A stretch of DNA of 64,000 nt from Glandiceps talaboti. Lineage: Eukaryota; Hemichordata; Enteropneusta; Spengelidae. The position numbers and the translations under genes are program-made. Under the pieces are notes generated by a model. It saw only the letters and a program-made list of their open reading frames with translations. It searched no databases and was not told where the DNA came from. Positions within the stretch are counted from its first letter, which is position 1. Every line of letters starts with the position of its first letter. The stretch is taken from contig NC_135549.1 of the NCBI RefSeq assembly GCF_964340395.1, forward strand, positions 35,366,332 to 35,430,331. The letters run 5' to 3'. Shown here piece by piece: positions 34,621 to 46,230 of this stretch.

Positions 34621-34785
34621 TGCGATGTTTAGCAATGAAGATGGCCAGACATGTAGCATGCCGCTAGCACCTCTACAGATCAGCTTCGAAGATTTGTTTC
34701 TACCATTACCTGAAATCTGTGGCTGTAGTAAGCAGCAAGTCTTCAATAACATCTGGATTTTCATTCACACCCAACAAGAGAACAG
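34621..34785 (+). CDS. AP5B1: AP5B1 exon with the FEDLFLPLP motif
   Basis: Entering in phase 2, the split codon AGT is followed by AMFSNEDGQTCSMPLAPLQI, then SFEDLFLPLPEICGCSKQQV and FNNIWIFIHTQQEN, leaving in phase 2 at AACAG|GTGAGA. This is the most diagnostic exon. Vertebrate AP5B1 has the same order: a TGLTC-type turn, an LPPL-type loop, FADLFLPFP, then a helix with F..LW. No other adaptin appendage I know carries that combination. An overlapping longer frame that runs on to 34970 is intron read-through. Confidence 0.92.
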
Positions 34786-35744
34786 GTGAGAAATACATGT
34801 ACACACATTTCAAGAGGCTTTCTTTTACCAGTAGCATATGTATCTTATTGGTGAAGCCTTTTGTAATTGCCAAAATAGTGACCAATTCTTTTTCATTGGC
34901 TAAAAGAATGGCCAATATTTTGGCCACTGGAAAAATATTGGCCATTATTTTGGGCAAACATGAATTTTAAACTTTTGATCAATTTCAACAAAATAAAGAT
35001 GAATACAAAGATTAAGTTATATAATTAATCTGGAAGGTGCAGGCAGGAGAAACCCAATGATGGGAATTAGTTGAGGCTGATAATAAAACCAGGCTCACTG
35101 GTCAAATTGACAAACACCATGAAGTTAAATTTAAAACCAAAGTCAATAACCAGAAGGATGCTACATAAATGCAATTGCCAGAGGGCTACTACACAAAGAC
35201 AATAGGCAGAAACTATACAGGTGTACACAGGTCTGCCAGTGACTGATGGGGGTTTCTGTAGAAAGTGACATCTGATACCAAAGGAAGACATGTTTACACT
35301 TCACTAGCGATCAGTAAGAGTGCACTATACAATATTTTCCCACAACTCTCTGATTTGTACTGATGAACGTCATCTCCTTGACGTCAGACAAATCTCACCA
35401 GTGTACAGGATTTTGTAAAAAAAAAAAAACATTTTTGCCAATTGGGAAGTGTAGAATTACCACAGATGAGTTTCTGAATACCCATTTTCATCGGTTCTGG
35501 TATCTATGATTTATTGTAGAAAGAGATAGCAATTTTAGAAACTTGTCAACAAATTTTCTTGAAAGACATGTATATTATTTGCAACGAAACTAAGGAATAT
35601 ATATGCAGCTGTTCTGCCAAAGATATAGATTTCTCTGAATAGGTATTGCAAAAGAAATTTACATATTAAAACTCTTCATACAAACTGAGTACCCAAGTTA
35701 GGGACACTTTGGCATTGAAAAGTGTTTTATTCAGAGTATATGTT
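34786..35744. other. AP5B1 intron, mostly unique
   Basis: A run of TGGCCAATATTTTGGCCACT-type short repeats lies at 34905-34950. Otherwise no feature is recognised. The open frames on both strands over 34706-34970 overlap the exon and this low-complexity stretch. Confidence 0.4.
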
Positions 35745-36157
35745 TAATTTGGGACCTTGAGCGATGCCCTTCCAAGTAATGTTGGTGTCCCTCAGGGCTC
35801 AATTCTAGGCCCTCTTTTCTTCCTTCTTTTTATTAATGATCTTCCCCTAGCTTCAGAAAATTCAAAAATGTATATGTATGCTGACGATACTGCTGTACAG
35901 GCTGCCAGCCGTAATATCCATACACTTGAAAATAGCCTCAACGGTGACATGAAATCCATTCTAAGTTGGTGTGTAATAACATGTGTATTAATGCTGAAAA
36001 GACTAAAGTGATAGTTATTGGAACCTCCCAGAAAAAGTCTAGACTAGACCGTCATATAAATATTGTTTGTGATAACGAACAACTTGAATGTGTAAAGCAT
36101 GACAAGTTTTTAAGTGTTTCAATTGATGATACTTCGGCCTGGGATCAATCTGATTAA
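35745..36157 (+). pseudogene. LINE RT fragment with YADD
   Basis: SNVGVPQGSILGPLFFLLFI, NDLPLASENSKMYMYADDTA and, after a frameshift near 35970, NNMCINAEKTKVIVIGTSQK with SIDD are the central RT palm of a CR1/L2- or Jockey-like element. Both ends are truncated and no tail was found. Confidence 0.85.
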
Positions 36158-36454
36158 AATCCGATGTAGATGTCGGCTAATCGATCATTGCTATTTTACA
36201 TTCGTTATTTTGCCTGAATTGACCTTCTTGGTACATGTTTACATTTTTTAGCCTGATCGCCTCCTCTACATCTGAGATGGCCCCAATTCAAACGAATTTC
36301 TGCTCAGTGAGAGACATACAGCCAATCAGGTTGCGTCTTACTTGTCATGGGCATACATGTACGCATTGAATATCAACAAACATTGAATGTCAACAGGAAG
36401 TCCAGTAATTGAACTTCCTGAGCCGAAGTACAATGGCTCAGTGGACGTGGACCT
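36158..36454. other. Short spacer with a possible inverted pair
   Basis: TCCGATGTAGATGTCGG near 36160 and CCTCTACATCTGAGATGG near 36262 are weakly complementary. No firm call. Confidence 0.3.
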
Positions 36455-36755
36455 ACACCAATAGCAACAACCAAGTGATCACGTATATTGCAAATATAAT
36501 ATCAGGAATTCATACACAAGTGAACAAAAACATACAAAAATGTATGCAAATACAAATGTATGTCTAGCAACATGACCATGCCCATAGCAACAGCCAAATT
36601 ATTGCATATATTGCAAAGATAGCAACATGGATGGAAGGCAACTGGATAGTCATTCAGCAAATGAACACCTATTGTTAGCACGGACTAGCATATGGATAAA
36701 CATTTTTAAATATTGTACAGTTGTTCTACAATGCCATTGGCAGTATTTTTCAAGT
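36455..36755 (+). mobile_element. Family B, 3' fragment
   Basis: Two AGCAACA.CCATGCCCATAG subrepeats and GGCAACTGGATAGTCATTCA lead to the family 3' end, ACAGTTGTTCTACAATGCCA (36717-36736). The 5' part is missing. Confidence 0.8.
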
Positions 36756-37115
36756 TCCAATGAAAGTTAGTTGTCAAAATTGTTGTTCAAATGCCTGCCT
36801 CCTATTCTCAGCACAGGAAAGCTTGCCATCCTTGACTTCACTCGGCTTTCATGATGCCCTACATACACAGGATATGCACACCCATTTCCATGGCAAATAA
36901 TAAACAAAATTAAAACCATCATAACAGTGCTATTATTATGCATTACAAAGTTTGCATACTTCATGGTAATCATCGTAACTGTTTAACAAATTTAATAGAG
37001 TGAAGTGATACGATATCATTGCCCTACTTCGTCAGTGGGTAAAGTGTATACATTTCTGTTTCGACCGACAGACATACCATCTGCTCCAAATCTCATAAGT
37101 TTCTGCGTCACACTT
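36751..37115 (-). repeat. Repeat family F, copy 1 (inverted relative to 43455-43760)
   Basis: CAAGTTCCAATGAAAGTTAG, TTGCATACTTCATGGTAATC and GGGTAAAGTGTATACATTTC are reverse complements of sequence at 43460-43760. Two diverged copies of about 300-360 bp therefore lie in opposite orientation about 6.5 kb apart. Confidence 0.8.
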
Positions 37116-37289
37116 TCATCAACTTTGTCACATATACTTTTTGTCAAGATTTTGTTGAGCGGTGCGCCCTCACTGTACACCAATTATATAGAGGTCAATG
37201 CATAGGTCACCAGTATCGATACATTGTTACAAACCCACACTATGGAATGCTGAATAGAAATATAGATTTTTACATAGGCAGTGAACAAC

Positions 37290-39600
37290 ATTGTTGAAGG
37301 CCATCGTAGGCTTGGTCTATTTTCCATATTTTGATAGTATTGTATTTCAAGTCGAGATATTGATGACAGAGTGTAACAAAACGTATAAGTATGGTCTCCG
37401 GTAGGGGCTGAAGTGTGCCTGGTTGTGTGATGACACCACACATAGTGCTGAATTGGATTAATCGAGTCAACACTGTCTGATATGCTTTGGCCATCTGGCT
37501 GCTAATAGCATACGTCCAAAAATTGTTTACCTGCAGGACTATATCTTGAATAGGTCCTCTTGTGGTAGGATTTGGTGGGGTAGCATGTCTGCTGTAGACA
37601 GCAATCTGCGGAACTTCTGTATCTGAAAAGGAGATAATGCATCAGCAATGTCATTACGTACACCGGGGATATGCTGTGTTTGTACTGTAAAGCCATGGAG
37701 TGCATGCTGTGCACCAGGTTAATTTGCGCATAAGTTTCATTATTATCTTCACTTTGGATCATCCTTTGTTCATTATTTCGACAGCACTCATATTGTCACA
37801 ATAGAGTAAAGTCTGTCGGCTTGTCCATGTGTGACCCCATAGAACAATTGCTATCACGATGGGATAGAGTTCCCGAAAAGCCATTGATAACTTGTCGCCA
37901 TCTGAAATAAGGTTGTCGGGAAAACTACCTTGGAATCACTTATTGTCGTAGTAACCCCCAAAGGCTTTATTGGTCGCACCCGTGTAGAGATGCATATCAG
38001 CTGCATGTGAATGATTGTCATCTAAGAAAAAGGAGATGCAGTTCCACTGTGAAAGGAATTTCAACCACATATGTATATCAAGTCTGCACTTCTTGCTTAA
38101 TGATGAAGTTCTTTAACTGTAGTAGACAGGGAAATAAGATACGACACGAAAGACCATCCTGGGCATATGATGCGACTGGCAAAATTTAAGTGACCTAAGA
38201 AGCTCAGCAGTTTTGTGCACAATTTTCTGTTGAGAAATGATCTTAATTCCACAGAATCGATTCAGTTTTTCTTTTGGCAGTCTGACTTCCATGTTGTCAG
38301 AATCTAGTATAATTCCAAGGTATTCAAGGCATGTAGAAGGGCCTACTGTCTTGTGTGGCGCCGTTGGGATGGGGAGAGTATTGAACATTTATGACAGCAA
38401 TGCCATAGTTTTGTCCACGCCGGTGTGTGTTAGATCAATTGTCAGGAAGTCATGTAGTAAATGGAGAATGTCACGAATTTCATATACATTTGAAGCAATC
38501 CAACATAGAGCTGTAGCAAGGGTATCAAAAATCTTTGGGCTAGACCGGCTACCAAAGACTAGTCTTGTGAAGAAATAATATTTGTTGTGCCACTTTATAC
38601 CATGATAAGGCCACATTTTTGGGTGTAAAGGCAGTATTAAATAAATTTAAAAGCATCTGAAATATCTACCTTGCATAGCCAGCTGCCCCGTCCTAATTTC
38701 TTGATATGTTTGATTGTAGTATCTATGGTGACGTAATGTAGAGAATATTGGTCTTTGTTTATCAGCTCATTTAACGAAGAGTGTGTTTCGTTGCTGTGGG
38801 GTGCTGATGATCAACGATTAGCCTTTTCTTTTTTGAATATTTACCTTCAGCTATGCCGATTGGATTAATGCAATACACTGCAAATGGTATAGAGTCATAA
38901 GGGCCTGATAGAAATCCTTTCTTAATTTCTTTGTCGATCAATCTGATTTAGGTATTTGTCAGAGGCGAGCAGAATGGATATTCTTACATTCATAAGATGT
39001 GTCTGGGAGTGGATCTATTCCAGTGTGACAACCATGTCTTAGTCAGTCAATGAGGTAGTTAACAAAAACTTTGTCAGGATGGTAAAATTGATTGTTAATC
39101 TCTCAATGTTAATGGGGGTTGTTACTGCCAGGGGGTTAATAACTGTGTTCATAGTAATGTCTTCCCCCTGGTGGTCCCTCGGTTTTTTTGTTTCATTACA
39201 CACTGATTTGGGATGATCTTTTTTACAGGTCAAACAAATATGGTGGTGGGAGCATCTTGAACGGTTGCATCCTGCATGACTCTGCCATACATATCCAGCC
39301 CTTTTCCTGGTTTCTTGCCCTCGAGGTTCTTTGAACAGAAATTAGATGTATGGCCCACTGCTTGGCACAAGTTGCAACTTAATGGCTTGTAGTTGGCAAA
39401 AATATTACAAAATAAGGTATTACTCCTGATGGACCAATCTACTTTGATGTTGTGGTACTTTAGATGGGCTGCGGCTTTGGCAATAAACTGCTTGTGATAT
39501 TCATACAAAACCTTTACCACCATATCTGTTACCCATGTCTATCAAGTCCCTTTCGTATAGGTCTAGTTCTAATCTGTGTTGTGGGAATGCGTCGCTCATC
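37290..39600 (-). pseudogene. DIRS-type retroelement: gag C-part, RT, RNase H, YR start
   Basis: Reading leftward from 39600: gag C-part SDAFPQHRLELDLYERDLID and a zinc knuckle CNLCQAVGHTSNFC (39364-39323; CX2CX4HX4C). RT follows: NPIGIAEGKYSKKK-like fingers near 38870-38820, KWHNKYYFFTRLVFGSRSSP (38591-38530), then LLHDFLTID where DIRS-type RTs have a DD pair, and CLEYLGIILDSDNMEV (38330-38280). RNase H end and linker lie near 37760-37560, then QMAKAYQTVLTRLIQFSTMC and TLCHQYLDLKYN of the YR N-terminus (37494-37320). The catalytic YR core is missing. Many stops and frameshifts. The N-terminal gag is beyond an inserted family B element (41863-42390). Confidence 0.85.
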
Positions 39601-39602
39601 AC

Positions 39603-41862
39603 ATTTTTAGCACAAATTAACTGAGGTTCAGTAGTGCTAAAGGGATCACCACGCGTCTGTGTGTGTGTGTGTGTGTAAACAACTTAAAGTCAAAAACCGT
39701 TGAACCAATTGCCATGATATTTGGTGGGTCCATCACCTTGGGTGTCTAGTTGGGAAATTGTTCAAATCAAAATGATCTTACCACCGGTTTGTGATTTAGG
39801 TAAAAAAATGTGATTTTTGGTAAAAAAAACTGAAACTACTGGGCAGATTGGGCTGAAATTTGGGTGAAACATTCTTCAGGGTGTTTTTAGTCCCCGCCGG
39901 ACGAAGTCCGGGACAGGGACTTATGGATTGGGTTCCGTCTGTCCGTGCGTCCATACATCCGTCCGTCCGTCCGCAGCCGTTCCTTGGCGATGCCTGGACC
40001 GATTTTTTTCCAAACTTGGTACAGGGGTAACATGCAATAGCATACATGTGCACGTCAATTTGTTTCATGATACGATCCAATATGGCCGCCTAGCAGCCAT
40101 TTTGTTTGCAAATTTTCCCTGTCTAAAGCCATAACTCAGACATGCTTGAACAGATCTCATTCAAAGTTGGTATTAGGACAGTGTTCTATGACATACATGT
40201 GCATATTCATTGTTGTCATAATACGATCCAATATGGCCGCTTAGCAGCCATTTTGTTTGTGAATTTTCCATGTCCAAAGCCATAACTCAGACATGCTTGA
40301 ACAGATCTCATTCAAAGTTGGTATTAGGACAGTGTTCTATGACATACATGTGCATATCCATTTTCATCAAGATACGATCCAATATGGCTGCCTGGTAGCC
40401 ATTTTGTTTGCGATTTTTCTATGTTCAAAGCCATAACTCAGACATGCTTGAACAGATATCATTCAAAGTTGGACTTAGGACAGTGTTCTATGACATACAT
40501 TTGCATATTCATTGTTGTTGTGATACGATCCAATATGGCCGCCTGGTAGCCTTTTTGTTTGCGATTTTTCTATGTCCAAAGCCATAACTCAGACATGCTT
40601 GAACAGATCTCATTCAAAGTTGGTATTAGGACAGTGTTCTATGACATACATGTGCATATCCATTTTTGTCGTGATACGATCCCCCATACCCAACCCATCC
40701 TTTATTGTTGTAGGCATGTTCCATGTCCAACAAGCAGACACAACATATCTAAGTCTGTTTGATTTAGGTTCACAAGTGTTGTTGCGTGATCAGAGTAGTG
40801 ATAATGCCTTAAAAAACAATCATAGCGGGCTATGTCATTCTCAATGACTTGTTACTTAAAGAATTGTTCTTGACGTGATATGCAAATTAGGGCTAAAAAT
40901 GTGTCTTTTTGGTCAAAAATCTATAATTCCAAAACCACTGAGCAGATTGGGCTGAAATTTAATGAGAATGTATCTAGGGATGTACTAAGCATACAATGAT
41001 TCCATGAGTGATATGCAAATTAGGTGTAAAAATATTCATTTTTAATCAAAAACTTATATCTTAAAAAGTACTTGGTCAATGAGTCTGAAACTTGGTGAGA
41101 TGTTTCGGAAAGTGTTATTCTGCAGATTTTCTTCAAAACATTTTGACAAAATTGGCCCTAGCAACCATGACCACGCCCATAGCAACAACCAAATGGCAGT
41201 ATATTTTGGTTAAATAACAACATCTTCTTGTAGGTAAGTGAGTAAACATTTAAAAAATGTATGCAAATATCCCTAGCAACCATGACCACGCCCATAGTAA
41301 CAGCCAAATGGTTGTGTATTTCACAAAGATAACGGATTAATAGACAATTGAATAAACATTTTAAAAATTATGTAAATTTGCCTAGCAACAAGTCCATGCC
41401 CATAGCAACAGCAAAATGGTCACGTATATTGCGAAGGTAACAACAGGAATTGAAAGACAAATGACTAAACATTCAAAAAAACGCCCATAGCAACAGCCGA
41501 TGATCACATATATTGCGGAGATAACGAGGATTAATAGAAAAATGAATAAACATTTAAAAATGTATTCAAATATGCCTAGTAACAAGACCAGGCTCATAGT
41601 AACAGCCAAATGATCATGTATATTGCAAAGGTACACAGGTGAACAAAAACATACAAAAATGTTTGCAAATATATCTAACAACATTACCACGCCCATAGCA
41701 ACAGCCAAATGGTAGCGTATATCACAAAGATAGCGACATGGATGGATAGGCAACTGGATAGTCATTCAACAAATGAACACCTATTGTTAGCATGGACGAG
41801 CATATTGATAAACATAAAAAAAAAACTACAGTTGTGCTACAATGCCATTGGTGGTTCTTTTA
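39603..41862 (+). mobile_element. Family B, copy interrupting the DIRS-type gag (carries family D)
   Basis: The 5' end TTTAGCACAAATTAACTGAG (39606) and 3' end CAGTTGTGCTACAATGCCAT (41828-41847) bound the element. The core CCAATTGCCATGATATTTGG is at 39707. The sequence then breaks at about 39885, where a family D element occupies 39886-40856. The B body resumes with ATATGCAAATTAGGGCTAAA and about five AGCAACA...CCACGCCCATAG subrepeats. The flanks on both sides are the same gag gene. Confidence 0.85.
39886..40856 (+). mobile_element. Repeat family D, copy 2, nested in family B
   Basis: TTTTTAGTCCCCGCCGGACG then AAGTCCGGGACAGGGACTTA form the 5' hairpin. The (CGTC)n-rich stretch, the core GGACCGATTTTTTTCCAAAC, four or so 150-bp CCAATATGGCCGCC subrepeats, and an end at TCAATGACTTGTTA follow. 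It sits between family B sequence CATTCTTCAGGGTG and AAAGAATTGTTCTTGAC, where intact B copies are continuous. Confidence 0.85.
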
Positions 41863-42390
41863 TAGATGCCGAAGGCTTGAATAAACTCGCTTAATGAGGT
41901 CTTTGTTGAGTCTGCCATCTATCTTATCTGTTTTGTCATTAGGAATGAGTAGGGCAGCAAGGTTGACATCCTTACCTTCGATTATCTGGGGAGTGATGGT
42001 TTCGATGAATGGTACTTTTGGTAGCGATTCAGCTGCAACACCAACACCGTTTCCTGTCCTGCCATGAGGCACTCGGTCATCGACCCCATTGTTTGTACAA
42101 AGCCATAAGGTGGTTCTTTTTAGCGTTGCTGGGGTATGGCACTCAGAGTTGGATAGTTCAGAACGGAGTCTAGCATTCGTCCAATTTTCCGGTAGCATGA
42201 GATTGTACACTTCCCTGTTGTTGTGTGACCATAATCGATTCATAGATCTTCTCACTGGTGGCATTGTGATTTCCGTGACTCTATTGAGGATGCCGGAGTT
42301 GAAGTTGGATGTGAGTTCGTTATCCGCTGGGAGCCGATGGAGTAATTCGTGTCAATCCCGGTTCATAAAGCTAACCATCTAAGGGATAAC
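41863..42390 (-). pseudogene. DIRS-type gag, N-terminal part
   Basis: The minus-strand frame from 42264 reads MPPVRRSMNRLWSHNNREVY, ENWTNARLRSELSNSECHTP and GKDVNLAALLIPNDKTDKID, with LNKDLIKRVYSSL at its end. Upstream to about 42390 a frame with one stop continues the same protein (HELLHRLPADNELT). GKDVNLAALLIP matches the gag-like ORF of DIRS-type elements as I know it. The gene resumes at 39600 beyond the family B insert. Confidence 0.75.
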
Positions 42391-42849
42391 ATACACAATA
42401 GAGTGTACAGTAGGATTAAGAGTGCCGTACGGAGTTCGTTGGAGGTTATCAAATGGAATAAATTGACTCGGTAGGCAGAGACAAAATTAGCGATGTTCTC
42501 CAAACTCGGCTTGAACTAGACTGATGCTTGAAACATGAGTTAAATAATGTCAATAAAGGAGCCTAAATGGGAAAATTATGCATAGTTATTTGTCAGTCTT
42601 AATATCATTGGATGACAAGGTGACCGTCGTACAAAAAGAGTATTTGCAAACATTGTGACAATTTCCTGTGCTCCCCTTACGTATAATCTGGTGATGACCT
42701 ACATCCTCTGACATTTCCTGTGAGCGTATTCGATACATCTCTGATATGTCTTTGAACATGAGAGTTTGTAAGCTAGATGCAAGGAGGAGTGAAATGTTTA
42801 GGCATATGAACAATATTATGTATAAACTAAGATTAAATAAATTTCCAAT
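42391..42849. other. DIRS-type 5' region or spacer, unassigned
   Basis: It may include the 5' non-coding end of the DIRS-type element, but no terminal repeat could be matched. The minus-strand open frame 42586-42813 has no recognisable domain. Confidence 0.3.
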
Positions 42850-43015
42850 TATTCATCTGCGCATTAGTGTGTGAAATTTCAAAATGATATGTCCATATTT
42901 GACGAAATTTATACGATGATAAATATTTCACCTGTTTGTGAACTCCGCGCCCATTGTAAACCTATTGAAAAATGCTGTTTTTTCTTCCGTAAGGAAGAGA
43001 TCTATTAGTGAGTGA

Positions 43016-43058
<43 letters not shown>

Positions 43059-43940
43059 ATCATTCTCTCCAAAACTGATGGCTCAATTCAAACAAAATAT
43101 GATACAACTGTTGCATTGAGTAATGGCAAGAACTGATTAAGTTGTGGTAAATAACCCATGAATATTAATGAGCTATTTGCATAATTAATCGATTGATTGT
43201 CTGGTCGCACACACACTTCCTTTCGAAAGTGCGCCACCAACGTCAATGTAAGGTAAATCAGGAAGCTACGGAATGGATACATGCTGTCATTCTACACTGA
43301 GAAACACTCTGTTTTCAGGGGTTTCAAGTGTTTGTATTGATATTTTCGTTGAATCTGAAGATTATTACATCAAAGCAAGGAGGTGAGCACTGAAAATACA
43401 CATCATCTGTAAGCTTTATTGCAAAAACATACAGTCATGATCATCTGCTCACTTCACACCTTTCACACATGTATACGATTTGGAGCAGATGGTGCGTCTG
43501 TCAATCTCGATCGAAATATGAATGTATACACTTTACCCAGGGACAAGTAGGGCAACAATACCTTACCACTTCACTGTATTAAAGTTGTTCAACTGTTACG
43601 ATGCATACCATGAAGTATGTAAACTTTCTGATGCGTAATAGCAATGTTATGCGGGTTTCAATTTTGTTTATTATTTGCCGTGGAAACGTATGTACATATC
43701 CCAGGTATGTAGGGCATCACGACAACAGTTTTGACAACTAACTTTCACTGGGACTTGAAAAAATCACAGATATAGAGCTAAATTTCTTGCATAAATCATG
43801 AAATTGCAAGACTACCCTTACGGAAGGCATTCAGTTTAAATCTGGGTATCACCGTAGGCCAAGAAAAAAAAGAATTGCCTGGATCTTTTTTTTTCTTGTG
43901 TTTGTCCAACCAATGCAGACTGCAGATCCAAGGGAAAACA
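42850..43940. mobile_element. Family A2 element with an internal family F copy
   Basis: CTTCCGTAAGGAAG (42984-42997) opens the element, followed by (TG)n at 43019-43058, a core-like GATGGCTCAATTCAAAC and AAAATATGATACAACTG. CCCTTACGGAAGGCATTCAG near 43814-43833 is inverse to the start. Flanks 42850-42980 and 43860-43940 are reverse complements of 50940-51060 and 50810-50875, which belong to the second A2 copy. A family F copy (43455-43760) lies within. Confidence 0.65.
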
Positions 43941-44160
43941 CAAAATAACTCTCCCTAGATTAATTGCTACTTCAGGGAAGACAACTGCAAAACTAATCAT
44001 GAACAATTAACAAAAAATTTGCGTCGTCACACCACTTTAGGCAACATTTCCTGACCAGAAACAACAACTTTATTTTGTGTGGCCATGGCAACTAATTACC
44101 GAAAATATGCCAATACCTTTAACATTAAAACTAAAAGCAAAACAGATAATATTTTCCAAA
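43941..44160. other. Unassigned intronic sequence
   Basis: No coding or repeat match found within the window. Confidence 0.3.
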
Positions 44161-44325
44161 GCCAAATGATCACGTATATTGCAAAGAGAACAACAGGGTT
44201 GGATAAGTAACTGGATAGTCATTCAGCAAATAAACATCTATACTTAGCATGGCTCACCATGTTGATAAACATTTTTTTAAAGCAGTACAGTAATTGTGCT
44301 ACAGTGCCATTGGTGCTATTTTTGA
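44161..44325 (+). mobile_element. Family B, short 3' fragment
   Basis: GCCAAATGATCACGTATATT, TGGATAGTCATTCAGCAAAT and the end TTGTGCTACAGTGCCATTGG (44296-44315) identify it. About 165 bp. Confidence 0.75.
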
Positions 44326-44629
44326 GTATGCTTGTTATTTTGCCCAGGGCAAGGAATAGGACAAAAGACTAAATTTGTCCCAAAAGGGTACTGTTACATA
44401 AATTAAAGGCACGGTTGGGATTAGGTTTCAAATTTATAATTGAAAAAAAAACATATCAGACTGAGCTATAGAAAAAGTGTGGCTAAGACATAAGACTTTC
44501 CCTGTGTTATACATGTACTTATGGCTGCATGATAAGATGATACTAATGCAAGAACCAAGGATTGCAATTCTGGCCTTTAAATTGGTGAGGACAGTACTAT
44601 AACCATGTTATAATGGTAAATTCATTCAG
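44326..44629 (+). other. AP5B1 intron end
   Basis: Unique AT-rich sequence ending in the acceptor GTAAATTCATTCAG at 44616-44629. The upstream pyrimidine tract is weak. Confidence 0.45.
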
Positions 44630-44829
44630 TCTGGAGATTTATCCACAATACATAGCTGGACAGCATTGTGCAAATGTGTACCTATACTCTTTATCTAACG
44701 AGGATATGGATTTTTTCAGTGAAAGCTCGTGTACAGAGTCAGTTTGCAGTCTACAACTCAGTCAAGACATGATATCAGTGACAGTCACACAGAAAATGGC
44801 TCCATTTATTGTCAGTTCATCTTCAGTAG
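44630..44829 (+). CDS. AP5B1: AP5B1 exon (second appendage subdomain)
   Basis: The AG from the previous exon plus T gives Ser, then LEIYPQYIAGQHCANVYLYS, LSNEDMDFFSESSCTESVCS, LQLSQDMISVTVTQKMAPFI and VSSSSV, leaving in phase 1. KMAPFIVSSS matches HLEPFVVVAQ of vertebrate AP5B1, just before the final strands. The exon ends at GTAG|GCAAGT, a textbook GC donor. The nearest GT alternative (TTCA|GTAGGC) would leave phase 0 and put the last exon into an early stop (VTYIK then TAG), so the GC site is favoured. Confidence 0.88.
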
Positions 44830-44836
44830 GCAAGTA
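44830..44836 (+). promoter_or_regulatory. Predicted GC splice donor (GCAAGTA)
   Basis: The exon-intron junction AG|GCAAGT matches the strong consensus typical of GC-AG introns, where the C is offset by near-perfect pairing to U1 elsewhere. The partner acceptor is TTTCATTCCAG at 62881-62891, making an intron of about 18 kb. The frame requires this site. Confidence 0.75.
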
Positions 44837-44864
44837 CAAGGCTTTTTTATCATTTGTTCTTACT

Positions 44865-44982
44865 AGTAATGTTTCAATAGTGCTATAGGTATGGTGAAAT
44901 GTCTCTGTGTGTATGTATGTGTGTGTGTTTTAGCACAACTGAACTAGTAGTGCTATAGGCATGAAAAAGTGTCTATGTGTAG

Positions 44983-45035
<53 letters not shown>

Positions 45036-46035
45036 GAACTTGAAGTCAAACCACTGGGCTGATTGCCTTGATATTTGGCGGGTATATTTACCTTTGGTGT
45101 CTAGTTGGGAAATTTTACCAATCAAAGTAATCTTACCACCGTGAGTGATTTGTGTCAGGAAATGTGATTTTTGGCAAATAACTATAAAACTCGATCTGTA
45201 TTATAGATTAGCCTGAAATTGTATGGGAACATTCTTATGGAAGTTTAGATTAAGAATTGTTCATGACATGGTAACGCCATCAGTGATTTGCAAATTTGGG
45301 CTAAAAATGTGTCTTTTTGGTACAAAATATCTAATTCCAAAACTACTGAGCGGATAGGGATAAAATTTAATGGGGATGCTTCTGGGGGTGTATAGGGGAA
45401 GAAACATTTAATATAATGATCAATTTCAATATGCAAATTAGGTGTAACATGAATTTTGGTGAAAAAATTTTACCTCAAAAAGCACTTGTTCAGTGAGACT
45501 GAAATTGGTTAGATGTTTCTAGAAGTGTTATTCTGCAGATTTTGTTCAAAACAATTCAGCACAATTGGCCATAGTAACCATACCCAGGCCAATAGCAACA
45601 ACCAAATGCCAGTATATTTTGCTAAAATAACTCCATCGGGTAGGTAAGTGAGTAAACATTAAAAAATGTATGGAAATATCCCTAGCAACATGACCACACC
45701 CATAGCTACAGCCAAATGATGTATTTCACAAAGATAAGGGATTCTTAGACAAGTGAATAAACATTCAAAAAGTATGCAAATATGCCTAGCAACAAGACCA
45801 CGCCCATAGCAACAGCCACATTATCAGATATATTGCAAAGATAGCAATATGGATAAATAGACAAGTGAATAAACATTCAAAAACTATATGCAAATATATC
45901 TAGCAACATGACCATGCCCATAGCAACAGCCAAATGATTGTGAATATTGCAAAGATAACAATAGGGTTGGATAGGCACCTGGATAGTCATTCAGCAAATG
46001 AACGCCTATATCTAGCATGGATCAGCATGTGGATA
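44865..46035 (+). mobile_element. Family B, long copy in the last AP5B1 intron
   Basis: A partial 5' piece at 44865 (TTCAATAGTGCTATAGGTAT) is followed by a proper 5' end, TTTTAGCACAACTGAACTAG, at 44929. Then come (TG)n at 44990-45032, a core variant (CTGATTGCCTTGATATTTGG), further core copies near 45190, 45345 and 45490, and about four AGCAACA...CACGCCCATAGC subrepeats to 46035. The 3' end ACAGTTGTGCTACAATG is lost. Confidence 0.8.
44990..45032. repeat. (TG)n microsatellite
   Basis: Uninterrupted TG dinucleotides in the family B 5' region. Confidence 0.95.
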
Positions 46036-46044
46036 AACATTTAA

Positions 46045-46230
46045 ACATAGCCCCTGTTTTTATGGGTGTGGTCTTGTTGCTAGGCGTGTTTGCATACCCT
46101 TTTTTGAATGTTTATGAACTTGCCTGCCCTTCCCACATTTAATCTTTTCAATATAAACTATCATTTAGCTGTTGGTATCATCATGGTATTGTTGCTAGGC
46201 ATATTTGCATACATGGTTTGAATCTGTTTT
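46045..46230 (-). mobile_element. Family B subrepeats, antisense
   Basis: ATGGGTGTGGTCTTGTTGCT then AGGCGTGTTTGCATACCC, and TGGTATTGTTGCTAGGCATA TTTGCATAC are reverse complements of the B subrepeats. With the sense copy directly to the left, this makes a head-to-head arrangement. Confidence 0.75.

Noticed and set aside
34706-34970. Open frames on both strands overlapping the AP5B1 exon
   Set aside because: Shadows of the exon and of a low-complexity TTGGCCAATATT stretch.
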